Shown: positions 16,390-25,606 of the stretch, piece by piece | How the letters are laid out: each line of letters opens with the position of its first letter | How positions within the stretch are numbered: position 1 is the first letter of the stretch | NCBI RefSeq assembly: GCF_001083795.1 | Contig: NZ_LAVK01000023.1 | Coordinates: 1 to 40,137 of the forward strand | Direction: 5' to 3' | Source: Streptomyces sp. SBT349 | GTDB taxonomy: Bacteria > Actinomycetota > Actinomycetes > Streptomycetales > Streptomycetaceae | DNA length: 40,137 nt | Position numbers and translations under genes: made by a program | Notes under the pieces: model-generated | The model's input: the letters and a program-made list of their open reading frames with translations, nothing else | The model's database searches: none | Told to the model about the DNA's origin: nothing

Positions 16390-17871
16390 TCAGCGGGTGG
16401 GGAGTTCCGTGCCCCGGTCGGACATCAGCCGCTTCTCGCCCACCGGCGCGTCCAGCTCGACCTCCGTGGTCTGCCTCTCCGCGATCGCGATGCAGGCCCG
16501 GTCGTCGTCCGATTCCCCGGGGTGCAGGGACACCGTGATCTCCGTGTCCGTCTCCTCCGCCGTCGCGGTGTACTCCTCGCACACGCCGCCCCAGAAGTGG
16601 AGCGTCAGGGTCTCGTCGGTCGGCTCGTACGGTTCGACCGTCCAGCCCGGGTCCTGCGGCTCACCGGGCTCGGCCGGTTCCGCGGGCCCGCCCGGCTGGG
16701 CCGGGTCCTCTCCGCCGCCCTCGCCGGGATCCGACGGCTCGGAGGGCTCGGAGGGCTCGGAGGGCTCGGAGGGCTCCGAGGGGCCGGAGCCGTCCGCGGT
16801 CGTGTACGTGTACGGCACGGCGGGCTGTCCCGCGGTGAACGGGATGTCCGGCTCCAGCGTGCCGCTGAACAGCCAGGACGGCACCAGGATCGCCCGGCCG
16901 CTCTCCTCGTACTGGAGGGAGAGGCCGAACTCCGCGGTGACCTCGGCCCGTTCGGGCTCGGACGCCGTCTCCCGCGCGCCGATCAGGTCGTTGTACTCGG
17001 CGACCGCGTCCTCCGCGCCGGTCACCTCGGCCTCCTCGCCCGCCTCCGCTCCCGTGCCGAGCGCGCCGTTGGCCCAGGCCACCGCGCCGCCGGGGTTGAC
17101 GTGGATCTCGGTCGCCATGCCGTACACCGGCAGCCCCTCCACCTCGGGGAGCGCGGACACGATCCGCTGGGAGCCGCTGGTCCGGTCCGCCGTCGCCTCC
17201 ACCTCGCCGAGGCCGACCGCGTCGAGCAGCGGCTCCGCCGCGCGGAGCGCCTCCTCGGCCGAGGGCGGCGGGGAGCCGTCCATCGGCGGCATGCCGGGCG
17301 CGCTGACGGAGCCGTCGGGTCCCTCCTGGGGAAGGTCCTGGGGGACGTCCTGCGGCAGGGCCGGGTCGGCCACCGCGCCCCGCATGAACGACCAGTGGCC
17401 CGGGGCCTGTTCCTGGACGGTCACCGACACCCCGCCCGGGTCGCTGCCCGCCACCGTCCAGCCGGAGGCGCCGTTGCCGGTGACCTCGCCGTCGACGCCG
17501 AGCGCCGCGGCCAGCTCCGCCACGCGCTGCTCCGAGACCGTCCCCAGCGTGTACACCGGCGCGCGCTCCGGCGCGTCCGCCGGCGTCTCAGCGAGGCGGA
17601 GCATCGCCCCCGCCGTGGCGCTCGTCGAGTCCGTGGCCTGGCCCGAGTCGGTCGCCGGCTCCTCGTCGAGCTGTAGGGGCGCGGCGACGTCCCCCGCGCC
17701 GTCCTCGCCGCTCTGCGGACCGCCGAAGAGCTGCTGGACCCCGAAGAGACCGCCCGCGATCAGCGCGACGCCCGTGGCGACCGCGACCACCTTGGGCCAG
17801 CCGGCCCGGTCCGACCGCGACTCCGGCTCGGTCTCCCGTTCCGTCCTCTCGTGGTTCTCCTCGTCAGCCAC
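16390..17871 (-). CDS. Single-pass membrane-anchored acidic protein with SEP repeats
   Basis: I recognise no catalytic domain. The 493-residue product has a charged cytoplasmic head (1-25), one membrane segment (about 27-48, VVAVATGVALIAGGLFGVQQLF), and a large acidic external part. A low-complexity tract of SEP units (about 364-380, 9-bp DNA repeat) and Pro/Gly/Glu linker separates a folded middle region from a C-terminal region with two cysteines (VCEEY, RACIAI) that may form a disulfide. The middle region (VYTLGTVSEQRVAELAAALG...) resembles uncharacterised actinobacterial lipoprotein-like or sensor proteins. ATG at 17871. It is divergent from the PfkB gene with 133 bp between and convergent with erpA. 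Confidence 0.8.
   Translation of the reverse strand: MADEENHERTERETEPESRSDRAGWPKVVAVATGVALIAGGLFGVQQLFGGPQSGEDGAGDVAAPLQLDEEPATDSGQATDSTSATAGAMLRLAETPADAPERAPVYTLGTVSEQRVAELAAALGVDGEVTGNGASGWTVAGSDPGGVSVTVQEQAPGHWSFMRGAVADPALPQDVPQDLPQEGPDGSVSAPGMPPMDGSPPPSAEEALRAAEPLLDAVGLGEVEATADRTSGSQRIVSALPEVEGLPVYGMATEIHVNPGGAVAWANGALGTGAEAGEEAEVTGAEDAVAEYNDLIGARETASEPERAEVTAEFGLSLQYEESGRAILVPSWLFSGTLEPDIPFTAGQPAVPYTYTTADGSGPSEPSEPSEPSEPSEPSDPGEGGGEDPAQPGGPAEPAEPGEPQDPGWTVEPYEPTDETLTLHFWGGVCEEYTATAEETDTEITVSLHPGESDDDRACIAIAERQTTEVELDAPVGEKRLMSDRGTELPTR
16736..16780. repeat. 9-bp in-frame tandem repeat, five copies
   Basis: GGCTCGGAG repeats at 16736, 16745, 16754, 16763 and (one change) 16772, encoding the SEP tract of the gene on the minus strand. 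Copy number may vary between strains. Confidence 0.9.
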
Positions 17872-18004
17872 GCCTTCGCTCCTCGGACTCGCGGAAATCT
17901 TCTGCCGGTTGGACGGCCCACCTCATCGGCCGGTTCCCGAGACCGCCGCGCGCCGGGCAGCTAACCTTGGTGCGCCCCTCGTCGCCTTCCGGAAGCAGAC
18001 AACC

Positions 18005-18979
18005 GTGCGTATCGCCGTCAGCGGCTCCATCGCTCACGATCATCTGATGACCTTCCCCGGCCGCTTCGCCGACCAGCTCGTCGGGGACCAGCTGCACACC
18101 GTCTCCCTGTCGTTCCTGGTCGACTCCCTGGAAGTGCGCCGCGGCGGTGTGGCCGCCAACATCTGCTTCGGCATGGGACAGCTCGGCGCCGCCCCCATCC
18201 TCGTCGGGGCGGCGGGCGCCGACTTCGAGGAGTACCGCGCCTGGCTCGACCGGCACGGCGTGGACACCGCCTCGGTGCGGATCTCCGAGATCCTGCACAC
18301 GGCGCGTTTCGTCTGCACCACCGACGCCGACCACAACCAGATCGGCTCCTTCTACACCGGCGCCATGAGCGAGGCCCGGCTCATCGAGTTCCAGGCGGTC
18401 GTCCAGCGGGTGGGCGGGCTCGACCTGGTCCACATCGGCGCCGACGACCCCGAGGCGATGCTGCGCCACACCGAGGAGTGCCGCACCAGGGAGATCCCGT
18501 TCGCGGCCGACTTCTCCCAGCAGCTCGCGCGCATGGAGGGCGAGGAGATCCGCACGCTCACCGAGGGCGCCGCGTACCTCTTCCACAACGAGTACGAGAA
18601 GGCCCTCGTCGAAAGCAAGACCGGCTGGTCGGCCGAGGAGGTCCTCGCCCGGGTCGGCACCCGCGTCACGACCCTGGGGGCGCGCGGCGTCCTGATCGAA
18701 CGCGCCGGGCTCGACCCCATCGAGGTCGGGTGCCCCGAGGAGGAGAGCAAGGCCGACCCCACCGGCGTCGGCGACGCGTTCCGCGCGGGATTCCTGGCGG
18801 GCCTGGCCTGGGGCACCTCGCTGGAGCGTGCGGCGCAGGTCGGCTGCATGGTGGCGACCCTCGTCATCGAGACCATCGGCACCCAGGAGTACACGCTCAG
18901 CCGCGGCCCGTTCATGGACCGCTTCACCAAGGCGTACGGGGCGGACGCCGCGGAAGAGGTCCGCGCCCACCTGCGCTGA
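18005..18979 (+). CDS. PfkB-family carbohydrate/nucleoside kinase
   Basis: A 324-residue ribokinase-fold kinase. The substrate-side motif is RGGVAANICFGMGQLG (about 46-61) and the anion-hole/catalytic motif is DPTGVGDAFRAGF with catalytic D257. The GTG at 18005 follows GGAAG nine bases upstream. Substrate cannot be fixed from sequence; adenosine and sugars are both possible within this family (the N-terminus MRIAVSGSIAHDHLM is like actinobacterial adenosine-kinase relatives). A possible -10, TAACCT, lies near 17961. It is convergent with the Csd-TusA gene. Confidence 0.88.
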   Translation: MRIAVSGSIAHDHLMTFPGRFADQLVGDQLHTVSLSFLVDSLEVRRGGVAANICFGMGQLGAAPILVGAAGADFEEYRAWLDRHGVDTASVRISEILHTARFVCTTDADHNQIGSFYTGAMSEARLIEFQAVVQRVGGLDLVHIGADDPEAMLRHTEECRTREIPFAADFSQQLARMEGEEIRTLTEGAAYLFHNEYEKALVESKTGWSAEEVLARVGTRVTTLGARGVLIERAGLDPIEVGCPEEESKADPTGVGDAFRAGFLAGLAWGTSLERAAQVGCMVATLVIETIGTQEYTLSRGPFMDRFTKAYGADAAEEVRAHLR

Positions 18980-19002
18980 GCGCGCACCCGCGCGCGGGCA
19001 CT

Positions 19003-19030
19003 GCGCCCCTGCTCAGGCGCCCCTGCTCAG
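19003..19030. repeat. Perfect 14-bp tandem repeat across a stop codon
   Basis: GCGCCCCTGCTCAG is present twice in direct succession. The second copy contains the stop codon of the Csd-TusA gene (19027-19029, minus strand). The period is not a multiple of three, so the upstream copy lies outside the reading frame. Confidence 0.9.
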
Positions 19031-20448
19031 GCGACGCGGCGCACCCGGTAGGCCGTGCCGGGGCCCGCGTCGTGGGGCGCCTCGCCCAGGTACTCCTGGC
19101 CGCGCATCTCGCACCAGGCGGGGATGTCGAGGCGGGCCGCGGCGTCGTCCGCCAGGACCGTGATCACCCCGCCGACCGGCCCCCCGCCGATGGCGCGGGC
19201 CAGTTCGATGACCGGCACCGGGCAGCGCTTGCCCAGCGAGTCCACGGTCAGGTCCCCGCCCGGCCCCTCGGCCGCGGACCCGACCGTGGACCCGCCGCCC
19301 GTGACGGCGGGCGGCGGCGCCAGCTGCTCCCGCACCGAGGCCACCGCCCCCGGCAGCACGGCGAGGAAACGCTCCACGTCCGCCGCCGCCGTCCCCGGCG
19401 GGAGCGAGACCCGCACATTCCCCTCCGACAGCACGCCCATGGCCGCCAGCACATGGCTCGGGGTCAGGGTGCTCGACGTGCAGGAGGAGCCGGAGGAGAC
19501 GGCGAACCCCTCCCTGTCCAGCGCGTGCAGCAGCGCCTCGCCGTCCACGTAGAGGCAGGAGAACGTCACGGTCCCCGGCACGCGTTCCTCCGGGTCGCCC
19601 ACCACCTCCACGTCCGGCACCAGTTCGGGCACCCGCGCGCGGATCACGTCCACCAGTCCCCGCAGCCGCGCCGCCTCGGCCCCGGCCTCCTGCCGGACGG
19701 CGCGCAGCGAGGCCGCCGCCGCGACGACGGCCGGGATGTTCTCGAAGCCGGGTGCCCGCCCGGACTCCCGTTCGTCCGACGGCTGTCCCGGCGCGAACCG
19801 CACCCCCTTGCGCACCACGAGCAGGCCGACACCGGGCGGCCCGCCCCACTTGTGCGCGCTGGCCGCCAGCAGCGACCACGCGCCGTCCACCGGGCCCCAG
19901 GGCAGCGACTGCGCCGCGTCCACCAGCAGCGGCACCCCGGCCTCCGCGCACACCTCGGCGATCTCCGGGACCGGCTGCCGGGTGCCCACCTCGTGGTTGG
20001 CCGACTGCACGCAGGCCAGCGCGGTGGGCCCCGGGGCGTCACGCAGCGCGGCGGCGACCGTCTCGGGTGCCACCCGCCCGGTCCGGTCCACGCCCAGCTC
20101 CGCCGATGTGCCGCCCGCGGCGCGGTGCGCCCCGGCGGCGTGCAGTACCGCCGAGTGCTCGACCGCCGAGACCAGCAGGTGGCGTCCGGCCCTCGCGCGC
20201 CCGGCCAGCGCGCCCGCGATCCCGGCGTGCAGGGCGCGCGTCCCCGAGGGCGTGAACGTCAGCTCGTCCGGGCGGCACCCCACCGCCTCGGCCGCCGCCT
20301 CCCGGGCCGCGTCGAGCAGCAGCCTGGCCCGCCGCCCCTCCCGGTGCGGCCTGGCGGGGTCGGCCCAGCCGTCGTCGAAGGCGGCGAGCAGCGCCTGCCG
20401 GGCCACGGGGTGGAGCGGAAGGGAGCCGGCGGCGTCGAAATAGGGCAC
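19027..20448 (-). CDS. Cysteine desulfurase fused to a TusA sulfurtransferase domain
   Basis: The 473-residue protein joins two sulfur-handling units. Residues 1-375 are a NifS/IscS-fold PLP enzyme: H98 (VEHSAV), D177 (LLVDAAQS), PLP lysine K200 (ASAHKWGG) and catalytic C323 (SSGSSCTSSTLTPSH). A Gly/Pro linker (378-398) leads to a TusA domain with DSLGKRCPVPVIEL, whose C409 would carry a persulfide. Fusion implies direct transfer from desulfurase to TusA. The destination (tRNA thiolation, molybdopterin, Fe-S or other) is not shown. GTG at 20448 has no Shine-Dalgarno sequence but TACCGT seven bases upstream. It is divergent from ctaC. Confidence 0.9.
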   Translation of the reverse strand: MPYFDAAGSLPLHPVARQALLAAFDDGWADPARPHREGRRARLLLDAAREAAAEAVGCRPDELTFTPSGTRALHAGIAGALAGRARAGRHLLVSAVEHSAVLHAAGAHRAAGGTSAELGVDRTGRVAPETVAAALRDAPGPTALACVQSANHEVGTRQPVPEIAEVCAEAGVPLLVDAAQSLPWGPVDGAWSLLAASAHKWGGPPGVGLLVVRKGVRFAPGQPSDERESGRAPGFENIPAVVAAAASLRAVRQEAGAEAARLRGLVDVIRARVPELVPDVEVVGDPEERVPGTVTFSCLYVDGEALLHALDREGFAVSSGSSCTSSTLTPSHVLAAMGVLSEGNVRVSLPPGTAAADVERFLAVLPGAVASVREQLAPPPAVTGGGSTVGSAAEGPGGDLTVDSLGKRCPVPVIELARAIGGGPVGGVITVLADDAAARLDIPAWCEMRGQEYLGEAPHDAGPGTAYRVRRVA

Positions 20449-20455
20449 GGCAGGA

Positions 20456-20461
20456 ACGGTA
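20456..20461 (-). promoter_or_regulatory. Candidate -10 element, leaderless Csd-TusA transcript
   Basis: TACCGT on the minus strand ends seven bases before the GTG start; no ribosome-binding sequence is present between them. Confidence 0.3.
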
Positions 20462-20574
20462 GCGCCGCGGCGGCCCGCCCCGGGAATCCCCTGGTCGGGC
20501 GCGCACGCCGGCTCCGCGCGCCGCCACGCCGCGTTGACGCACCCTCCCCGCGTGGGGCCGGAGGGCGTCCAGTA

Positions 20575-20603
20575 GGGTTTGGTCCGCATAAACATCCAAA
20601 CCC
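20575..20603. promoter_or_regulatory. Inverted repeat upstream of ctaC
   Basis: GGGTTTGG (20575-20582) and CCAAACCC (20596-20603) are exact complements 13 bases apart, in an AT-richer stretch about 80 bp before ctaC. Size and spacing suit a dimeric repressor site or a small 5'-leader hairpin. No regulator is identified. Confidence 0.5.
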
Positions 20604-20679
20604 CTGCCCCGTCAGGGCCGGCCCCCGCTCCGCGCGAAGGCAGCCCGGACCGAGGGCGAGACTCTCGGGAAGGCGCTAC

Positions 20680-21645
20680 GTGAGTCCCAACGGCTCCGAC
20701 CGCTCGTCGCGGCGCCCGAAGCGGCGGATCCTGCCGCAGGCGCTGATCGCGGGCCTGGTCCTGGCGACCGCCACAGGTTGCACATCCGAGGACTTTCCCC
20801 GTCTCGGCATGCCCACCCCCATCACGGAGGAAGGGCCGCGCATCCTGTCCCTGTGGCAGGGCTCCTGGGCCGCCGCGCTGGTGACGGGTGTGCTCGTCTG
20901 GGGCCTGATCCTGTGGAGCGTCTTCTTCCACCGGCGTTCCAGGACCAAGGTCGAGATCCCCCCGCAGAACCGGTACAACCTCCCCATCGAGGCGCTGTAC
21001 ACGCTCGTCCCGCTGATCGTCGTCTCGGTGCTCTTCTACTTCACCGCGCGCGACCAGACCGAGCTGCTCGAAACCTCCGACGAGCCCGACCACATCATCA
21101 ACGTGGTGGGCTTCCAGTGGAGCTGGGCGTTCAACTACATCGAGCCCGTCGGCGCCTCCGACAACGACGCGCGCACCGCCCCCGAGCTGTCCTCCATCCC
21201 CGACCGGATCGCGGACCGCTTCCCGGAGAACGCGGACGGCGTCTACGAGGTCGGCACGCCGGACGACCGGAACCCGGACACCGGGAACCCGGGGCCGACG
21301 CTGGTCCTTCCCGAGGGTGAGACCGTGCAGTTCGTGCTGACCTCGCGGGACGTCATCCACTCCTTCTGGGTCGTGCCGTTCCTGATGAAGCAGGACGTCA
21401 TCCCCGGACACACCAACGTCTTCGAGGTGACCCCGGACCGGCAGGGCACCTTCATGGGCAAGTGCGCCGAGCTCTGCGGCGTCGACCACTCCCGCATGCT
21501 CTTCAACGTCGAGGTCGTCTCCCCCGAGGAGTACGACGCGTACCTGGACGACCTCGCGGAGCGCGGCAACACCGGCTACCTCCCGGCGGGCATCGAGCAG
21601 ACGGACGCCGCCAGGAACGCCGAGACCAACGAGGGGCAGTCGTGA
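20680..21645 (+). CDS. ctaC: Cytochrome c oxidase subunit II
   Basis: Subunit II of the aa3 oxidase carries the binuclear CuA centre that receives electrons from the QcrC haems. The 321-residue protein begins with a lipoprotein-type signal ending ATATGC (Cys34), has two membrane segments (about 62-84 and 105-123) and the aromatic patch [12 protein letters not shown]. CuA ligands are H227, C262, C266, H270 and M273 ([13 protein letters not shown]). An insert of about 45 acidic residues (158-202) lies between beta strands, as in other actinobacteria. GTG at 20680 follows GGGAAGG. Its stop overlaps the ctaD start (GTGA). Confidence 0.96.
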   Translation: MSPNGSDRSSRRPKRRILPQALIAGLVLATATGCTSEDFPRLGMPTPITEEGPRILSLWQGSWAAALVTGVLVWGLILWSVFFHRRSRTKVEIPPQNRYNLPIEALYTLVPLIVVSVLFYFTARDQTELLETSDEPDHIINVVGFQWSWAFNYIEPVGASDNDARTAPELSSIPDRIADRFPENADGVYEVGTPDDRNPDTGNPGPTLVLPEGETVQFVLTSRDVIHSFWVVPFLMKQDVIPGHTNVFEVTPDRQGTFMGKCAELCGVDHSRMLFNVEVVSPEEYDAYLDDLAERGNTGYLPAGIEQTDAARNAETNEGQS

Positions 21646-23393
21646 GTATCCTCGAACGCAATCAGGGGCCCGAGGGCGCGGAGCAGGACCAGGAGTCGGA
21701 CGTCACTCCGGCCCCGCGGGCGCCCCGCCGCCATGAGCCGGGCTCCGTGGTGGTCAAGTGGCTGACGACCACCGACCACAAGACGATCGGCACGATGTAC
21801 CTGCTGACGTCGTTCCTCTTCTTCATCGCCGGTGGCGTGATGGCGCTCGTCATGCGCGCCGAACTGGCCAGGCCCGGCAGCCAGGTCGTCTCGAACGAGC
21901 AGTTCAACCAGCTGTTCACCATGCACGGCACGATCATGCTGCTGCTCTTCGCGACCCCGCTGTTCGCCGGGTTCACCAACTGGATCATGCCGCTCCAGAT
22001 CGGCGCGCCCGACGTGGCGTTCCCGCGGCTGAACATGCTGGCGTACTGGCTGTACCTCTTCGGCGGCCTGCTGGTCGTCGCCGGCTTCTTCACCCCGCAG
22101 GGCGCGGCCAGCTTCGGCTGGTTCGCCTACTCGCCGCTGTCGGACGCGATCCGCTCGCCCGGCATCGGCGCCGACATGTGGGTCATGGGCCTGGCACTCT
22201 CCGGCTTCGGCACCATCCTCGGCGCGGTCAACTTCATCACCACCATCATCTGCATGCGCGCGCCCGGCATGACGATGTTCCGGATGCCGATCTTCACCTG
22301 GAACGTGCTGCTCACCGGTGTGCTCGTGCTGCTGGCCTTCCCGGTGCTCGCCGCGGCCCTGTTCGCCCTCGCCGCGGACCGGGTCTTCGGGGCGCATATC
22401 TTCGACGCGTCCAACGGCGGAGCGATTCTCTGGCAACATCTCTTCTGGTTCTTCGGCCATCCAGAGGTGTACATCATCGCCCTGCCGTTCTTCGGCATCG
22501 TCTCGGAGATCATCCCGGTGTTCAGCCGAAAGCCGATCTTCGGCTATATCGGTCTGGTCGCCGCGACGATCACCATCGCGGGGCTGTCGGTGACGGTGTG
22601 GGCCCACCACATGTATGTCACCGGCGCGGTGCTGCTGCCGTTCTTCTCGTTCATGACCTTCCTCATCGCGGTTCCGACCGGTGTGAAGTTCTTTAACTGG
22701 ATCGGCACGATGTGGAAGGGATCGCTCAGTTTCGAAACGCCGATGCTCTGGTCGGTCGGCTTCCTGATCACCTTCCTCTTCGGTGGTCTCACCGGCGTGA
22801 TCCTGGCCTCGCCGCCGCTCGACTTCCACGTCTCGGACACCTACTTCGTGGTGGCCCACTTCCACTACGTGGTCTTCGGAACGGTGGTCTTCGCGATGTT
22901 CGCGGGCTTCCACTTCTGGTGGCCCAAGTGGACGGGCAAGATGCTGGACGAGCGCCTGGGCAAGATCACGTTCTGGACGCTGTTCATCGGCTTCCACGGC
23001 ACGTTCCTCGTGCAGCACTGGCTGGGCGCCGAGGGCATGGTCCGCCGGTACCCCGACTACCTGGCGGCGGACGGCTTCACCACGCTGAACACCATCTCCA
23101 CCATCAGCTCGTTCCTGCTCGGCATGTCGATGCTGCCGTTCTTCTACAACGTCTGGAAGACGTGGAAGTACGGCGAGAAGGTCGACACCGACGACCCGTG
23201 GGGCTACGGCCGCTCGCTGGAGTGGGCGACCTCCTGCCCGCCCCCGCGGCACAACTTCCTCACCCTGCCCAGGATCCGTTCCGAATCGCCGGCCTTCGAC
23301 CTCCACCACCCCGAGGTGTCCGCGCTCGACCAGCTGGAGAACGACGCCCGCCACGAGGCCGAGGCGCTCACCGGAAAGGAGGCCGGCCAGTGA
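21642..23393 (+). CDS. ctaD: Cytochrome c oxidase subunit I
   Basis: The catalytic subunit with low-spin haem a and the haem a3-CuB oxygen site. The 583-residue protein has twelve membrane segments, haem a ligand H95 (TMHGT), CuB ligands H273 (FGHPEVY, cross-linked Y277), H322 and H323 (AHHMYVTG), and the haem pair H406/H408 (AHFHYVVFG). A 35-residue charged N-terminal head precedes [12 protein letters not shown]. Translation is probably coupled to ctaC through the GTGA overlap at 21642. Codons around 22395-22469, which encode the CuB/Tyr motif, are unusually AT-ending (see findings). Confidence 0.97.
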   Translation: MSILERNQGPEGAEQDQESDVTPAPRAPRRHEPGSVVVKWLTTTDHKTIGTMYLLTSFLFFIAGGVMALVMRAELARPGSQVVSNEQFNQLFTMHGTIMLLLFATPLFAGFTNWIMPLQIGAPDVAFPRLNMLAYWLYLFGGLLVVAGFFTPQGAASFGWFAYSPLSDAIRSPGIGADMWVMGLALSGFGTILGAVNFITTIICMRAPGMTMFRMPIFTWNVLLTGVLVLLAFPVLAAALFALAADRVFGAHIFDASNGGAILWQHLFWFFGHPEVYIIALPFFGIVSEIIPVFSRKPIFGYIGLVAATITIAGLSVTVWAHHMYVTGAVLLPFFSFMTFLIAVPTGVKFFNWIGTMWKGSLSFETPMLWSVGFLITFLFGGLTGVILASPPLDFHVSDTYFVVAHFHYVVFGTVVFAMFAGFHFWWPKWTGKMLDERLGKITFWTLFIGFHGTFLVQHWLGAEGMVRRYPDYLAADGFTTLNTISTISSFLLGMSMLPFFYNVWKTWKYGEKVDTDDPWGYGRSLEWATSCPPPRHNFLTLPRIRSESPAFDLHHPEVSALDQLENDARHEAEALTGKEAGQ

Positions 23394-23788
23394 GGATCCA
23401 GGGGCACCTGTTCAGCTGGATCGCCGTCTTCATGCTCGCCGTGGCGATCGTCTACGGCGTGTGGTCGAAGGAGCCGGTCGGCACCACGGCACTGTTCCTC
23501 TCCTTCTCGCTGTCGGCGATGATCGGGTTCTACCTGCTCTTCACCGCCCGCCGGGTCGACACGGGGGCGCAGGACAACAAGCAGGCGGACGTCGCCGACG
23601 ACGCGGGCGAGGTCGGGTTCTTCAGCCCGCACAGCTGGGCCCCGCTGGCGCTCGGCCTCGGCGGCCTGTGCGCCTTCATGGGCCCGGTCTTCGGCTGGTG
23701 GTTCCTGTACTTCACCGCCCCGCTGGTCGGCGTCGGCCTGTGGCTGTGGGTCTTCGAGTACTACCGCGGCGAGAACCAGAACCAGTAG
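23390..23788 (+). CDS. ctaF: Cytochrome c oxidase subunit IV (actinobacterial type)
   Basis: A 132-residue small subunit with four membrane segments in two pairs (about 8-26, 31-52, 83-101, 105-122), joined by a polar acidic loop. It is the actinobacterial structural subunit of the aa3 oxidase, needed for assembly rather than catalysis. GTG at 23390 overlaps the ctaD stop (GTGA), giving a three-gene coupled operon ended by the terminator at 23821-23848. Confidence 0.92.
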   Translation: MRIQGHLFSWIAVFMLAVAIVYGVWSKEPVGTTALFLSFSLSAMIGFYLLFTARRVDTGAQDNKQADVADDAGEVGFFSPHSWAPLALGLGGLCAFMGPVFGWWFLYFTAPLVGVGLWLWVFEYYRGENQNQ

Positions 23789-23820
23789 GCGGACCGCGCC
23801 CGCGCGGCCCCCACGGCACG

Positions 23821-23848
23821 GCCCCCGGAGGGATCCCCCTCCGGGGGC
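23821..23848 (+). terminator. Terminator of ctaCDF
   Basis: GCCCCCGGAGGG and its exact complement form a 12-bp stem with a four-base loop (ATCC), 32 bp after the ctaF stop. Confidence 0.85.
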
Positions 23849-23893
23849 CGCCCGTTTGCAGCAGGCCAGCGCGCCGTCACCAGGCGTTATCCG

Positions 23894-23899
23894 TAATTT
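23894..23899 (+). promoter_or_regulatory. Candidate -10 element, leaderless transpeptidase transcript
   Basis: TAATTT ends six bases before the ATG at 23906 within a locally AT-rich stretch; there is no ribosome-binding sequence. This favours the ATG over the GTG at 23900. Confidence 0.4.
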
Positions 23900-23905
23900 G
23901 TGGCT

Positions 23906-25165
23906 ATGAGCCACACAACCCGCATAAAACTGGGCGCCGTGCTGATACTCGCCCCCCTGCTGGCCGGTCTCACCTCGTGCGCGGGCGACGACAAGCCCCT
24001 GGCGGCCGATCCGTACGACGCCGTGGGGCAGCTGTCCTTCGGCGAGGCCGACGGTGAGAAGGCCACCGACATCAACCCCGACAAGCCGCTGAAGATCAGC
24101 ACCAAGGGCACGGGGACCCGCATCACCGACGTGGCCGCGCTGGACGCGGCCGGGCGTCCCCTCTCCGGCGAGCTGTCCGCCGACGGCCGCGGCTGGCACA
24201 GCACCTCGCCGCTGGCGGCCGACGCCACGTACACCGTCCGGGTGAGCACGGAGAACGGCAGCGGCGCCCCCGGCAGGGGCGTGCACACCTTCACCACGCG
24301 CGCCTCCGGAGGCAAGCGTCTCAACGTCTCCTTCGGCCCGGAGGCGGGCACCTACGGCGTCGGCCAGCCGGTCACCGCGGAGCTCAGCCGCAAGGTCAGC
24401 GACCCGGCCGAACGCGCCCTGGTCGAGGGCGCGTTGACGGTGACCTCCGAGCCCCGCGTCGAGGGCTCCTGGCACTGGGTGGACGACAAGCAGCTCCACT
24501 ACCGGCCCGAGGAGTACTGGCCGGCCGACGCCCGCATCTCGGTGACCTCCAACCTGCTGGGCCTGCCCATACGGGACGGCCTGCGCGGCGGGGCGGGCGA
24601 CCCCCTGGAGCTGAAGACCGGGGACCGGATCGAGGCCGTCGCCGACATCAGCGGGCACACGATGACGGTCTCGCGCAACGGCGAGGAGCTGCGGACGATC
24701 CCGATCACCACCGGCAAGGAGGGCTTCGCCACCCGCAACGGCAAGAAGGTCATCCTCGGCCAGGAGCAGAGCGTGCGCATGACCGGCACCAGCATCGGCA
24801 TCGCGGCGGGCTCCGCCGAGTCCTACGACCTCAACGTCACCTGGGCCTCGCGGCTCACCTGGAGCGGCGAGTACGTGCACGCGGCCCCGTGGTCGGTCGG
24901 CTCCCAGGGCTCGGCCAACGTCAGCCACGGCTGCACGGGCATGTCCGACGCGAACGCCCAGTGGCTCTTCGAGCTGGTCAAGCCGGGCGACGTGGTCGAA
25001 CACATCAACGGATTCGGCGAAGAGATGACGCCGTTCGACAACGGCTTCGGCGACTGGAACCTCTCATGGGAGGAGTGGCAGGCGGGCAGCGCCCTGCACG
25101 GCTCCTCGGGAGACCCGGGGGAGCAGGCCACCCCGGCCTCGGGGCGCCTCCGTCCCCGGGTCTGA
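23906..25165 (+). CDS. L,D-transpeptidase lipoprotein (YkuD domain)
   Basis: An envelope enzyme that makes 3-3 cross-links in peptidoglycan or attaches proteins to it. The 419-residue protein has a signal ending LTSC (lipidated Cys25), two Ig-like domains (about 45-135 and 138-235) as in mycobacterial LdtMt2, and a catalytic YkuD domain (about 240-365) with H325 (EYVHAAPW) and the SHGCTGMS motif holding H341 and catalytic C343. A C-terminal tail (WNLSWEEWQAG) follows. It sits between the two respiratory blocks, which is a location and not evidence for a role in respiration. It is convergent with the receiver-like gene. Confidence 0.92.
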   Translation: MSHTTRIKLGAVLILAPLLAGLTSCAGDDKPLAADPYDAVGQLSFGEADGEKATDINPDKPLKISTKGTGTRITDVAALDAAGRPLSGELSADGRGWHSTSPLAADATYTVRVSTENGSGAPGRGVHTFTTRASGGKRLNVSFGPEAGTYGVGQPVTAELSRKVSDPAERALVEGALTVTSEPRVEGSWHWVDDKQLHYRPEEYWPADARISVTSNLLGLPIRDGLRGGAGDPLELKTGDRIEAVADISGHTMTVSRNGEELRTIPITTGKEGFATRNGKKVILGQEQSVRMTGTSIGIAAGSAESYDLNVTWASRLTWSGEYVHAAPWSVGSQGSANVSHGCTGMSDANAQWLFELVKPGDVVEHINGFGEEMTPFDNGFGDWNLSWEEWQAGSALHGSSGDPGEQATPASGRLRPRV

Positions 25166-25204
25166 CCCGGCGGTCCGGCCCGGCGGGACGGGAGGCGCGG
25201 CGGC

Positions 25205-25606
25205 TCAGACCGCGGAAGGGAGCCTGTGACGCAGCAGCGCGGCCAGCGAGGCCGCCAGCTCCAGGGGGTCCAGCGGGTGCGCCACGGTGGCCTCGGCCCG
25301 GCTCCAGGTGGCCAGCCAGGCGTCCTGGGGCCGGCCGATCAGCAGCAGCACCGGCGGGCACGCGAAGATCTCGTCCTTGATCTGCCGGCACACGCCCATC
25401 CCGCCGACCGGGGCGGACTCCCCGTCCAGCACGCAGGCGTCGATCCCGCCCACCTCCAGGGCGGACAGGACCGCGGGCAGCGTCGCGCACTCCAGGTACT
25501 CGACCTCGGGAACGTCGGCGGCGGGGCGCCGTCCGGCGGCGAGCCGCACCTGCTCGCGGGTGTTGGTGTCGTCGCTGTAGACCAGCACCGTTGCGGTGCG
25601 CTCCAT
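25205..25606 (-). CDS. Degenerate (pseudo-)receiver domain protein
   Basis: A 133-residue single-domain protein with the alternating strand/helix pattern of response-regulator receivers: VLVYSDD (D12/D13), a central CVLDGES with D61 at the phosphoacceptor position, then PVLLLIGRP and [12 protein letters not shown]. The conserved Thr/Ser after strand 4 is Ile/Gly (I90-G91) and the invariant Lys before Pro is His (H110-P111), so normal phosphorylation signalling is doubtful. No output domain and no kinase nearby. ATG at 25606 has GGAGG five to six bases upstream. It is divergent from ctaE across 176 bp, which may link its expression to the oxidase genes. Confidence 0.8.
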   Translation of the reverse strand: MERTATVLVYSDDTNTREQVRLAAGRRPAADVPEVEYLECATLPAVLSALEVGGIDACVLDGESAPVGGMGVCRQIKDEIFACPPVLLLIGRPQDAWLATWSRAEATVAHPLDPLELAASLAALLRHRLPSAV

